From Rhexocercosporidium sp. MPI-PUGE-AT-0058 (lineage: Eukaryota; Ascomycota; Leotiomycetes; Helotiales): DNA of 64,000 nt. Where the stretch lies: positions 992,001 through 1,056,000 of the forward strand of contig JAGTJL010000010.1 of assembly GCA_020746875.1 (NCBI GenBank), written 5' to 3'. Positions 1-10,099 of the stretch are shown piece by piece (position 1 is the first letter of the stretch; each line of letters opens with the position of its first letter). Made by a program: the position numbers and the translations under genes. The notes under the pieces were generated by a model, which was given only the letters and a program-made list of their open reading frames with translations, did not search any database and had not been told where the DNA came from.

Positions 1-1278
1 GATATCGATGCGCATCTTGCTATAGAGTAGGTCGGTCTGGTTCAAGTCGTAAGTCGACTCTACTAAGTCATATCAGTATAGATCTCATTCTTCCACGTAT
101 TCCTTACTTATGTCCTCAATGCCATGCTGTACCCTTCCCCAACACCCTCGACGGTCGAATTCCAGATTCTTGAACCCTACAGACTTGAAATGGGCATCGA
201 TTGATAGGGATCTTTTCAACTTGACGCAGAGCGAGCCAGATGCTCTAGGAGATCCAATCGAATGGTTTGTAGACGGTCGGCTCCTATGTGCTATGAGCAA
301 CGTTGAAGTGGTGGGATGGAGTTTCATTGTTGTAGCATCACGTGATAGTTATTTGAGACGCCTTATCCAAGTTCTGGGTACTTGCCTCTTGCTCATAAAG
401 TTCCCCATTTTGGAACTGAATCAAAGGAAACCGAGAGGTGTCTTCCTTGAACGGAGTTTTAATACAGGAGCAAGATGACTGATGATGTATGAAACTTGAC
501 AATGAGCTCGGCAGAGCGAGAGTAGAAGACACCCGTATCGTAGATTTGGCTATCCTTTTCGCTTCTTCGTAGATGTGGCTGTATATAGCAAGATCTTAAT
601 GGTAAAGTCTCTAGATTAGTAAAAGTACTTCTACAGAAGTCTCTGGCATCCCGTCATGAATATCAATCACGTGACTTGAATTTCGACTTGACTTTGCTTT
701 GGTCATAGGATCCTTCTACCGGCTTGCACAATCAATGGTAGCAATTGGTTCAAAGTGATAGCTCTCTTTCTGTAGTACACTCTTTGCAGCTTTGCGATTG
801 TTCCTCTCCGTCCGTAAAGGAAGACAATTGCCGGATTTCAAGAAGAGCCGCAAAACGTGGGGTGTAGTTTGATTATGGTTACCAGAAGTCATTCCAAATG
901 AAAAAACCGTTGCAAAACATAGTGCAAGCCCTGAAATACTGCATATTGACATCATATTTTCGATTTGCCTCCTCTCTTCATCTCTCCAAGCAAATCCAGA
1001 GTTGCCTGCCTTGACTTTGCAGGGGTTGTTGACCGCTCCGCTTGAGAATTGAATTCAGAAGCTTCTTCTCGTTTCCACTGTATCAGCCTCGTCCCTCGTC
1101 TTCGTGTGGTCCCGCCGCAAAGCTGCAAGCCAGCCAGGCCGCTTCGCACATCAACTCGTCTCTTCTCTTCCACTTCTTCCAAACAGAACAAACAATTCTC
1201 AACACCAAGATCTCCACGACCAACCTCCACGATTTCTACAATAATCTCTTCTTGACTGCTTGACCATCCACATCAATC
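1..1278. other. Intergenic / p23 promoter region
   Basis: No coding region could be supported here. Several short open frames exist on both strands (for example around 85-530 and 716-1230), but none has a recognisable motif or a convincing splice model. From about 1060 to 1260 the + strand is rich in C and T, as is usual for promoters and 5' leaders of highly expressed fungal genes, and leads straight into the p23 start codon. Confidence 0.5.
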
Positions 1279-2188
1279 ATGTCGACCGCGCAGACTCCAG
1301 AAGGTAAGCTCAACCCAAGTGCCTGGCCATGTCAGGCGGGGGAGGAGGGAGGGATGAAGCTATTCAGCTTCAGCCTGTCGCTGGATGCAAAGCAACTACC
1401 TCCTCTCCTCCACCATCGGTCTACACTCGATCTACACAGAGTCGCACACCTACTATCTAGGATCAGCTGCTAATCTGCCTCTCCCACTAGTCCTTTGGGC
1501 CCAGCGCTCCAGCAAGACCGACCCCGAGAAGAACTTCATCTACCTCACCATCACGGTCCCTGACGTCCAGAAGTCGAATCTCAAGCTCGACGTCAAGTCG
1601 CAATCGCTCACCTTCTCCGGCCACTCGGACTCGCTCAAGAGAGACTACCACGTCGAGCTCGAGTTCTACGGCGAGATCGACGAGGCCGAGACCAAGATCA
1701 ACCACACGGCCAAGAACATCGCGCTGGTCCTGAGAAAGAAGGAGCTGAAGGAGGAGTTCTGGCCACGACTGTTGAAGGATGCTAAGAAGGTCCACTTCCT
1801 GAAGACCGACTTCGACAAGTGGGTTGATGAGGATGAGCAGGATGAGGCTCCAGAGGACGACCTAGGTGAGTAGTAGCAAGGGATGATGGGGCTGGGCCTA
1901 CTCTCCTCGCGAACAGACAATTCTGACCAGAAAACAGCAGCAGGCATGGGCGGTATGGGAGGTATGCCAGGAATGGGTGATATGAGCTCGATGATGGGCG
2001 GTGCAGGAGGCGATTTCGGTGGCATTGATTTCTCTAAACTCGGCGGAGCACAGCCCGACGAGGAGGAAGATGAAGACGATGATGATGAAGATATGCCAGC
2101 ACTTGAGGGCGAGGACGAAGAGGAAGACGAGGAAGAGGCAAAGGCGGCTCCTAAGAAGACCGGCTCCAAGATCGAGGAGGTTGCTTAG
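1279..2188 (+). CDS. sba1: Hsp90 co-chaperone p23 (Sba1/Wos2)
   Basis: The p23 family binds the ATP-bound closed form of Hsp90 in the cytosol, slows ATP hydrolysis and stabilises client complexes. Three exons are read: 1279-1303, 1491-1865 and 1938-2188, giving 216 residues with phases that add up. Residues about 8-115 form the CS (CHORD/Sgt1-like) beta-sandwich, beginning with VLWAQRSS and including the family stretch FWPRLLKDAKK followed by a DFDKWVDEDEQDE segment. After the CS domain comes a Gly/Met-rich linker (GMGGMGGMPGMGDM) and a long acidic tail, as in fungal Sba1/Wos2. The first intron is 187 nt, longer than most here; the second is 72 nt, though its acceptor could lie 3 nt further on (1941), changing one Ala. 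Confidence in the family is high. Confidence 0.95.
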
Positions 2189-2980
2189 ATGGGTCAACTC
2201 TCTCTTTCTTCTTTCTCTGCAATTGAAAGAATGGCGCACAAGAATGGAGAGGCTTCCTAGTCACAACAAACAAGAAACTCTCTCACCCCAAGCAAACTTT
2301 CTTCTCTTACTCAAAGATGGATAACTACCTGCCTATGGAGCGTCTTGTTTTTCGGTTGGACCTTTTTTTTCGATGTTGGGAGTGGACAGGAGACTTTATT
2401 CCATGAGTTTGCACGGCATGATCAGCAGTCACCTTGCAGGCAGATAAACATAAAAGCAATTAGTTTTCCGCATTCGTTTCTGATCTTCTTTAAATTCTTG
2501 ATTGTTTGCGTGTGCGTGTGCGTGTGCGTGTGCGTGTGCGTTCGCGTTCGTATGCGTTTACTTGCTTGCAGATCGCGAAATTTCCATACCATGATTCCAA
2601 ACATAGCTTACTGTACACAGCCTCGATACGCGTTGAGAAAGCTAGTTGGCTCTTGAAGGCGCACTTCTCGAATCTCATGTCAGATTTTGCGGTCATTGGT
2701 TACACAGACATGTAGCGCGTTCTCGATCAGGCTGTCATGCTTGTCTAACTTAACTCCGATTCACCAACATCTTATAATGTCCGCACTTCTCGCACTCCTC
2801 GCCCTCAAAACCCCTTCCTCGATAAACACCTCCAATTCAAAAGTCTCCTCTTTAGTTTCTGACGTTCAAAATGCTCAATTCCCTACCAAGCAAGCTGAAA
2901 ACCCCCGTTACTAGAGCTATCTGCATCCCTAAGCCCAAGCTCAAAGTCGAGCTCTCTCATACACATCTACTCATAGTACG
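2189..2980. other. Intergenic with GTGTGC microsatellite
   Basis: This is 3' flank of the p23 gene followed by sequence without a supported gene. It contains a GTGTGC hexanucleotide tract (listed separately). The short open frames overlapping that tract on both strands are low-complexity products of the repeat. Confidence 0.5.
2508..2540. repeat. (GTGTGC)n microsatellite
   Basis: About 5.5 uninterrupted copies of the hexamer GTGTGC run through this interval, followed by a diverged GTTCGC/GTTCGTATGC tail. The alternating purine-pyrimidine composition could favour Z-DNA. It lies between genes in the 3' flank of p23, so no coding effect is expected. Confidence 0.9.
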
Positions 2981-3355
2981 ATGGAGAAGGGAAAGGAGAA
3001 AGAGCAATCTCCTTCGATCTCATCCTCCACCAAATCCCCCTTCCCATCATCAAATGATCCAAAGCCACCAACCTCGAACCCCGATGCAAGTCCATACACT
3101 GCAACGGATGCAGCAACCTTCTCCCGCCTCGGCGCAAGTATAACGGCCATGCCTGCTGATGAAGTGCAAAGCCTAAATCCGAGTCCGAGTCTGAGACTAT
3201 TCGGAGCGCCTGTTAGGAGTGTTGGAAAGGAGAGAGAGAAGGTGGTGTATACTAATGCGGATGCTGCGGAGTTTGTGAGGAGGGGGGCTTGTATGGTTGT
3301 TTGGCCTGAGGAGGAGGGGAATGGGGGCGCGGAGAGGGAGGAGAGGAGAGATTGA
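2981..3355 (+). CDS. Small protein with duplicated DAAxFxRxGA motif
   Basis: The gene is not recognised by name. A single-exon ATG frame encodes 124 residues: a Ser/Pro/Lys-rich low-complexity head (about residues 1-35), then two related segments, YTATDAATFSRLGASITAMP (about 38-57) and YTNADAAEFVRRGACMVVWP (about 89-108), joined by a loop, and a Gly/Glu/Arg-rich tail. The imperfect internal duplication (YT-x2-DAA-x-F-x-RxGA) argues for a real selected protein instead of a chance frame, because the DNA of the two copies differs while the motif is kept. No signal peptide, membrane segment or cysteine pattern is visible. Function is unknown; coding status is probable. Confidence 0.55.
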   Translation: MEKGKEKEQSPSISSSTKSPFPSSNDPKPPTSNPDASPYTATDAATFSRLGASITAMPADEVQSLNPSPSLRLFGAPVRSVGKEREKVVYTNADAAEFVRRGACMVVWPEEEGNGGAEREERRD

Positions 3356-3766
3356 GTGGTGTTGAGTTGGGAAGTTGTGATGGGCTTGAGAAGGGCATGG
3401 GTTGCAGGTGGAGGCTGGTATGAGGTGTTCTATGGGTATGGGATTTGGGTTGGAAAGGGAAGGGGAATCTATGGCCGCGAATGGATGAGCTTTTGGTTTT
3501 TGGGAACTAGCAGGAAACTTGACAATGAGTTCAAGGAATATCGAAGCTCTCGTTATATTGGGGATTTGGCTGCAGGGATTTACCCCTACGTTGACTTCAT
3601 ACCTTGTTTAGCTGGCTTATGACTCTTAAGTCATCACTCGAACGAAGAACTCAAGCCGCAATATCCACAAAACCATCATACGCTGCATTTCCGTCATCCA
3701 GGTATTCACAAAAATCTTACACATGCTACGAGTGGATTCGAGTCTCTCTCCATTAAAATTTCACCA
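3356..3766. other. Intergenic
   Basis: No gene is supported here. An open frame continues just beyond the stop of the small duplicated-motif gene (to about 3622), but it is Gly/Trp-rich and shows no family signal. The end of the interval is the 3' flank of the cutinase on the minus strand. Confidence 0.4.
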
Positions 3767-4933
3767 TCAAGAAACCACAAAAGCTGCCGCGTTCCTCGCA
3801 TCAAGCCCATACGTAAGATGCTGCTGCAGGACTCTCAAGCCATCAACGCAGATATCATCTCCCTTGTGACAAACTGTCATGACTTTACTGGCTGCTACAT
3901 TCGGAATAGCCGTTCCGTTATCTATTGCTACAATGTGAGCCAACGAGCCCTCGTTTTATGATTCGAAGGGCGAGTAAACAGAGAATGTAGCAAAAAGGAG
4001 AACAGAATAAAGAATAACCTACTTGGATCCCCAAAAATAATGACCTTCGAAACCCAAGCCGCCGTGGCAGCGGGTAGTGAAGCGAGAGCGTTGTGGACGA
4101 GTTGTCCTCCCTTGGCAAATTTTAGCATTGCTTCGAATATATTCAAAGTTCTTGTATTAGGAAGAGACATGGGGATTTCGGGTTTGAGGCACAAATTCAG
4201 GGGACGAAGGAAAGAAACGGGAAATTTGCTAACCTGTGAGTAACCCGATACGACTAATTTGGTATCCGGACATGTTCGGAACGCTGTTGCTATTTGCGTC
4301 GCCCTGTTCGGTTCGCTTAGAGTCAGTATAAACACAACATAACTATCGCCATCATATACAAACAGGAAGTCTGAAATAGTCACCAAATAATAAACGAAAA
4401 AGGAGAGAAGCAGATAAAACATAGGCAAGAAAACTATGATCGTACATGTTAACACCCCCCCTAACATCGCCCCCAGCCAAATACCCCGCCACCCCCGCCT
4501 TATACTCATTCACGCCCTGGACCGCCAACGCACTCGTTCCAACCCTTGCCCTCAACGCATCAAAGAACGGCGGTCCGACCAATATCCCTACATTACCAGG
4601 CTCGACCGTCCCACGAGCGAAGATCACTGTGTAGGGTTTACAGTCGGATGTGAGTTGGTTGTAGGTAGTTTTCTTGCCGCTCACGACCGCGAGGAAGGTT
4701 TGGAAGGTGGTTAGGAGACTGGAGATCGCGGCTAAGGTGCCATCTATTGCTGGGAGGTGGTCCAGGAGGAGAGAGAGGAAGGCGTTGAGGTCGGTTTCGC
4801 GGGCCGTGAGATCGGAGGGTTGAGGCTCAGGGAGAGCTATTGGGAGGGGTGCTGGGACCGGCGTTGGTGCTGGAAGGGGGGAAGAGAGGGTGAGGCCGAC
4901 GAGGGCGAGGAGGGTCCAGATAGAGAGGAGCAT
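3767..4933 (-). CDS. Secreted cutinase (carbohydrate esterase family 5)
   Basis: Cutinases are secreted serine esterases that hydrolyse plant cutin and related polyesters. Five exons are read on the minus strand: 4456-4933, a 7-nt microexon 4364-4370, 4234-4303, 4023-4110 and 3767-3927, which sum to 267 residues with every phase consistent. The N-terminus is a clear signal peptide (MLLSIWTLLALVGLTL) followed by a Pro-rich linker. Family marks are CKPYTVIFARGT (strand with the oxyanion region), AGYLAGGD, GYSQGGQLVHNA (nucleophile Ser), CHKGDDIC (catalytic Asp between paired Cys) and HLTYGLDARNAAAF (catalytic His). The GYSQ|GGQ nucleophile elbow is restored only after removing the intron 4111-4233. 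It is probably used on plant surfaces or litter; the true substrate cannot be told from sequence and could also be acetylxylan. Confidence 0.92.
4364..4370 (-). other. Predicted 7-nt microexon of the cutinase gene
   Basis: Minus-strand ACTTCCT is flanked upstream by TTTCAG and downstream by GTTTGT. With it, the donor at 4455 (phase 1) and the acceptor after 4304 (needing phase 2) are reconciled, and the protein reads GGDVRGDFLATQIATAFRTC, matching the usual cutinase spacing between GYLAGGD and the CP before the nucleophile. Without it, either the frame breaks or about 20 extra residues are inserted. Confidence 0.6.
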
Positions 4934-6520
4934 TGTGTCTGTATTTCGTTCCTGCGAAACTGGAAACGGACTTGAGTTCGACTTCGGTAGATAGCAAAAT
5001 GCTGGCCAGGATCCAGATCTTTAGATACCGATATAGCAGCTTTGTATGCTGGCTGTGAACAGCAGCGTGTGGTGAATACAATGTAGTTTACGAAGCACCA
5101 ACGAACGAATGAATGAATTCAGGAATCCGAATGAGTGAATGAAGGTGTAGACCCTCAGGATCGATCAGCAAACCTAGCCTAGGGAACAAAATTGAACCGA
5201 AACGACTCAGGTAACAATCGATAGCAACAACACATCAAAGTCTCCGGGCATGAGGCCGATTATCAACAAAACACAGCCCACCACACGGGGAAATAGGTAG
5301 CTATAGAAAGAAACTGCTCTTGTGCTAGTACCAATGAGCTAGCGTGAGGGGTCCATTGCTTGTCACTGTGATGGTACCTACAGATGCGGAGGTCTCGGTC
5401 TATAGTACGTTCGGAAAGAACGAATGAAAAGGTAGATATGGGGAAGTGTGTGATCGTTGACAGCTTGGAGGGGGGGCCAGTGACCAATACGACTGGAGAG
5501 GTGCCATATGGAGATTCTGGATCAACTAGATCCCGTAAAGGCCACGGCGTGGCCGCGATGAACTAGCAAATAGGACAGAGCGGGATGGGAGGGATGGCTC
5601 TGGGTTTGTAGTGACGTCTTGAAGCTCAACTTTGACTTGGTATGTTCTGATGTGGTCTTCTGACATATGCCAGCCAACAAATCGCAACTAAATGCCATCA
5701 TTAATCAGTATACAAAAAGTCCTATCAAATCTACAGAAATGAGACTGAAACTAGACTGAAACTACCCTTTCTCCTCGCTATGTTCAAAAAGCGAGATGGT
5801 AAAAATCCAAGCAATAGGACCCAAGAGAGGTCGAAAGTAGGAAATCCTAGCGCCTACAGAGATCCAGCCACAGGGGCACTACCGCCCATCCAGAAATATT
5901 CCCGGACGCCAAGAGGTCTCTCTGGGGAAGGTCTGGGGTCTGATTGCACAGACCAAAGCCAATCGGCTGCCTGGCGGACATTCCTAAGGGTCTCCATCAC
6001 GGCGTTTGGAGATCGCTATACTGAATGTGATGGGGGTTGATGAAGGGACTGGCTGGGGAATATCCTCTAGGAAAAAGGAACGGTATCACTACTTTCAAAA
6101 AGGAAGTGTTTGTTTTGGGGCACCGCAAAAGAGATGATTGTGTTCAATGGCAATTTTGCCAGATGTAGCTCCTTGGCCGAGATGTGCTTGTTCAATCACT
6201 TAATCTGGAGACTCTGCCTTGGTTTATTCCATTTTGAATTCGGAGAGACGCCTGCCTTGCTATTCCTTGAGTACAGAATAAAGGAAGATCTGTTTGCCGC
6301 GAGAGTGGCGACCGCGCATTATCTGAATATCCTCCCTCCCTCCCTTACCATTCCCAATCCCAAACGAAAAGCCCAAATGATGAAAATCAAGAACCAGCAA
6401 AAGCACCAATACAGCGAAGACATGCTTTGTCTGCATAGAAGGGATATCTCGCATTAATTGTGCATGAGAAGGCCCGAACCCGCTCTGAAGTGATGTGCGA
6501 CCTTGATAAACGAAGATTGT
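4934..6520. other. Intergenic
   Basis: About 1.6 kb without a supported gene. It holds the cutinase upstream region (minus strand) and the 3' flank of the YRA1 gene. Open frames at 5780-6040 and 6110-6457 lack motifs and read like chance frames. Confidence 0.45.
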
Positions 6521-8307
6521 TTACTGCGCAAGGTCAGCATTGCTCCCCAAGGATACGCCGGATTGACTTACCAAGATCTCATCGTCCATGTTTGCGTCAC
6601 CATTAGCAGCTGGCTGAGCGGCACCAGTAGCAGCACCCTGGGCGTCGGTTGCGGAGGCTCCAGTCTGCCAGTAGTCAACCATCTCCGAGTCGAGCTCTTC
6701 AGCAGTCTTCTTAGCTGGGCGAGCAGCACGACCTCCACGTCCGCCACGGCCACGAGCCTTTCCTCCACGAGTAGCACCGGCAGCGGCAGTTTTGGTAACA
6801 GCAGCCGACTTTGGTTGGGGCTTTGGTTGTCTACTGAGATGTTAGTCAATGTCGGCACTGATGATATGGAACACTCACGTAATGCGCTCGCTGAGGCCCT
6901 TTGGTGGTGGGATTGACTTGGCACGGTTTCCGTCGAGGATCAACTCAACCTTGGGTTGTATTAGCTTACGTAGCCACGAGAGGCCGTGTTCTTACCTTAA
7001 TGGGCTTGCCATCAACGGGGATACCATTGCATGTGGAGACTGCCTTGGTGGCGCTGTCAAATCGGTGGAAGGTAATGTTGGCGACACCACGGCTCTGTCC
7101 TTGAGGTCCATATGAGATCTCAACCTTCTTGATGGCTCCAACGGTCTTTCCGAAGTACTCCTATTTGTTCAAATTGAGGTCAGTGATCTGAATATCGTTC
7201 ATCTCACAAAAATCGCAAAGGTAATTTCGACGTCGGGCCTGGAAAGGAAAGAAAGGGTCCACAAAAACAGTATCCGCGGTTCCTCGAAAAGTTCCCTCGA
7301 GACACAGCGAGCGAGCAGTGAGCATTAGTAGTAGGATACATCTAGAATCCAGTGCAGAGGCAGGAAAACCTGGTACTCGAGCGATCCTTTCGGGCACGCC
7401 AGGGTACCAGTTCGCGTGGTTGTGGAAAATACCAATCCACCACGCCATCAAAATTCCAACACCGTCCTTCAAACATAATTTGACTACTGCCAAAACTACC
7501 CATAGCAACCGAGTCGCGACCAGGAAAATCCAAGACGTGGTATGAGGTTTCCCAAATACCGGTAACTGAGGAACCTTCGTGAAGACTATTCAGAAGTTGC
7601 TGAGATGCGTATTACTGTGCTGTGTGCTCTACTGCTGCGCTCGCTGTTGCTTGACGCATACTCCGAGCCCCCCCAGAAAGTTTTGAGACACCTTTCAAAA
7701 ACACACCATCATCATGTCTGCGCCATATTCAGATACGGGTGCTTGCCAGGCTACCTCTATGTATCCTAGGCTTTGTGCAAGACTGTGACACGCTCGACTG
7801 AACTTCACAGCTGCTTCAAGGTATATCGCGAGCAGGAGGAAGCAGGAGACGGTCTTGATGAGGCTCCCCAATATACTGGATAACGAACATCGAAACAGGA
7901 TATCGTAACAGGTCGACGGATCATAGACTCGTTGTGGATGGAATACTTCGACGAAACTCGTAAGACTTGAAAGTCTCATCGGTAACATACCTTAATCATG
8001 ATCTCGCTGATATCCTTAGGCTGACGTGGGATTAGTATATTTCGTGGTAAACGTCAACTTGAAGACTTACGAATCCGCTGACCATAACCTTTCCTTCACC
8101 AGAGCCGGAGGGACCAGTTGGGATGGCGACCTTCACGGTGCTTCTGGTAGACTTTGCGGTCTTCTTGATACCACCAACGGGGGCAACGGTGGCGGGCTTG
8201 CCGGTTTGTGTTGTGCGACGACTACCACGGCGACCTCTACCACGGCCGGCAGATGGGCGTTGGGTGGAGATGATCTCGTCGAGCGACTTGTCGAGTCTTC
8301 CAGACAT
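6521..8307 (-). CDS. yra1: mRNA-export adaptor YRA1/Mlo3 (ALY/REF, THO complex subunit 4)
   Basis: ALY/REF proteins bind nascent mRNA with the TREX complex and hand it to the Mex67-Mtr2 exporter. Minus-strand exons are 8071-8307, 7991-8020, 6996-7160, 6879-6949, 6572-6833 and 6521-6523, giving 255 residues with consistent phases. The N-terminal MSGRLDKSLDEII is the UAP56/Sub2-binding motif seen in yeast Yra1. An RGR/RRGSRR basic patch follows, then an RRM (VMVSGF, PKDISEIMIK, EYFGKTVGAIKKVEI, SRGVANITF as RNP1, then ATKAVSTCNG). The C-terminal part has GRGRGGRGGR repeats and ends DDEIL. The second intron (7161-7990) is 830 nt, about ten times its neighbours. The last coding exon supplies only TAA, directly after the acceptor GCGCAG; without that splice the frame would read on past EIL. 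Confidence 0.93.
7161..7990 (-). other. Long intron of the YRA1 gene (830 nt)
   Basis: The donor GTATGT follows the ATTAAG codons of the short RRM exon; the acceptor AAATAG precedes GAGTACTTCGG. No conserved coding frame is seen inside. In Saccharomyces cerevisiae the orthologue also has an exceptionally long intron used for autoregulation (known biology, recalled and not looked up). Confidence 0.8.
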
Positions 8308-9430
8308 CTTGGAGATGGGCTTGTATGTGTGTTCGAGGTGAGTAGCTGGTTGGAATCGAACCGTTAGGATCAGTAGAACGCAGGAGAGTATCGATCGAGA
8401 GCAGGTCGATGGACGTTCGATGCGTGTGTATGATGTGGATAGGGACGGGAGGCTGGCTAACTCAAGAGTTGAAGTGATGCGTTGTATCGCGATTTGCCTC
8501 GAGGGGATGAGGCTGTGTTTGCGAGAACGCGACTTGATGAAAAGTGGCAGTAAAAGTGCGGCAGTCGAAGTTGGATGAGCGCGCAGATGTGGTTGTTACG
8601 AAGAGGTCTGAGGGAGTGTGTGGAGAATGGAAGGAGATGGGTTGTGGTTGTGGGCTTGGGTTTGGGTTGAGGTTGAGTTGGGTTGGGTTGAGGCTGGAGG
8701 AAGGAATCTGGAGGACGACGACGGCGAGGGAAGGGGAAGGGGCTGCGCGACAAAGCACGCTAGCTCGCGGGTCAGTCCATTTTGAGTCATATACATCACG
8801 TGGTATACATACTAGCGTCAAACAGCCAAGTGAATGGAGGAGTTGGTGAATGCGGCGATGATGAGGACTGGGCAGGGATGTCGTTATATTTGACTGGGAC
8901 TGGAAGCTGGAGGGAAGCCGGAGGAACGTTATGAAGGGAAGAAGAGTTTTGCAATGTGAAAAGACAGAAAAACATTGAAGACATATCTTGGATTCCGTTC
9001 TACGGCACGCCTAAGTCTAGCATTACTGATGGCAGTAGAAAACTACCCTCGTGTTCAATATCTTCTTATAGGACTATGTTGTTCCCTGCATTCAAATTCA
9101 GAGGTCCAAAGTGAGCGGGAACGTGAAAGGCGACCATTTGTTCATTGAACTTTGGCTCTTGATAATATACAGGCCCGCATCCATCGTCCGTTCCAAAGCC
9201 ACGCGGCTGAGCATTCTGTTTAGCCATGCAGAATAACTTTTGAGCCGAATCCCATGCGCTAAATCTTACACGTCGGTCAAAAGTGATTCCATAACGCCAT
9301 CATACTTCCACGAATGACCTCGAGGTTCTTGTTGCACAGTCATTCATCTCCAACTTTGGGGTATCCTCCACAGCTCCTAATCCTCCCGAACTCTCCATTC
9401 CCCGCGTCCAACTCCACCAGCACTCTATCT
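8308..9430. other. Intergenic: YRA1 promoter and OST4 3' flank
   Basis: The minus strand upstream of YRA1 (about 8460-8760) is strongly C/T- and CCCAACCC-rich, as in promoters of highly expressed fungal genes. Overlapping Pro/Thr/Ser-rich open frames there reflect this base bias and are not proposed as genes. Confidence 0.5.
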
Positions 9431-9604
9431 TCACCTTCCTATTGACGCGGCTCTGGCATCTGCGGATGTGATGGGTCTGCCCTTGCTGTCTACTTCTGGC
9501 TCTTCAACGGCATTGATCTCGAGGAAATGGTAGAGGATGATGAGGAGCATGGCTGCTGAGCCAAGAAAGATGGCGAGACGGTAGAGATCATCGTCGGAAA
9601 TCAT
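9431..9604 (-). CDS. ost4: Oligosaccharyltransferase subunit OST4
   Basis: OST4 is a minimal single-span membrane protein of the ER oligosaccharyltransferase, bridging Stt3 to Ost3/Ost6. The chosen start at 9604 gives 57 residues beginning MISDDDLYRLAIFLGSA, closely matching the canonical Ost4 start (MISD..L..LAI). Residues about 9-28 form the one transmembrane helix, ending LYHFLEIN. The upstream in-frame ATG at 9664 would add 20 residues not expected in the family, so it is not used. The C-terminal polar tail (EEPEVDSKGRPITSADARAA) is longer than in yeast but is usual in filamentous fungi as far as I recall. It is a single exon. Confidence 0.9.
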   Translation of the reverse strand: MISDDDLYRLAIFLGSAAMLLIILYHFLEINAVEEPEVDSKGRPITSADARAASIGR

Positions 9605-10099
9605 TTTGATTACTGCTGCGCTCGCGGCGAGGAATCTCGGTGGATCTGGATGGATTCGAAGCAACCACGTATGATTATGGGCGTCGTCGAGATGTTCGTG
9701 GAGCTGGGTAGATTGTTAGAACAAAAAATTCAATTGGAATTCGTGATATCCAGTCAGGATACACACCAGAAGAGAGTGTACCTACATCAACTATCGAATG
9801 TGAAGTTGGTTCCTAAATATCGAATTGGAACTGCCCGCCCGATGAGGCCAGCTGGAGCTCGAAGTGCATACCCCTGCTAGTATTGCTCGTCTATCCCACC
9901 AGTCAGCGACTACCCCACCATATTCGATCATTTCGACTTTGACCCAGATTCCGATCTTCAATTAAGTCACTCGAGCACCCAACGACTCCCCACAGTCCTT
10001 TCTGTACGTTTCGGTACCCTCGAACCATAGCTTTCACTCGAACACGGCATACGCCCCTATCAATATCTGTTTTCCCCGCCAACTATACCCTCAGCAAGG
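9605..10099. other. Divergent promoter region between OST4 and TMA46
   Basis: About 0.5 kb separates the divergent starts of OST4 (minus) and TMA46 (plus). No gene is supported. The + strand from about 9890 to 10095 is C/T-rich, as expected of the TMA46 leader. Confidence 0.5.

Noticed and set aside
110..478. 122-residue frame at the start of the window, with an antisense frame
   Set aside because: No motif, no signal peptide, no coherent splice model on either strand.
2508..2540. Telomere-like or CRISPR-like repeat
   Set aside because: It is a simple GTGTGC microsatellite without spacers and unlike TTAGGG.
8457..8821. Overlapping Pro/Thr-rich frames upstream of YRA1
   Set aside because: They arise from the C/T-rich promoter of YRA1; composition explains them and there is no domain.
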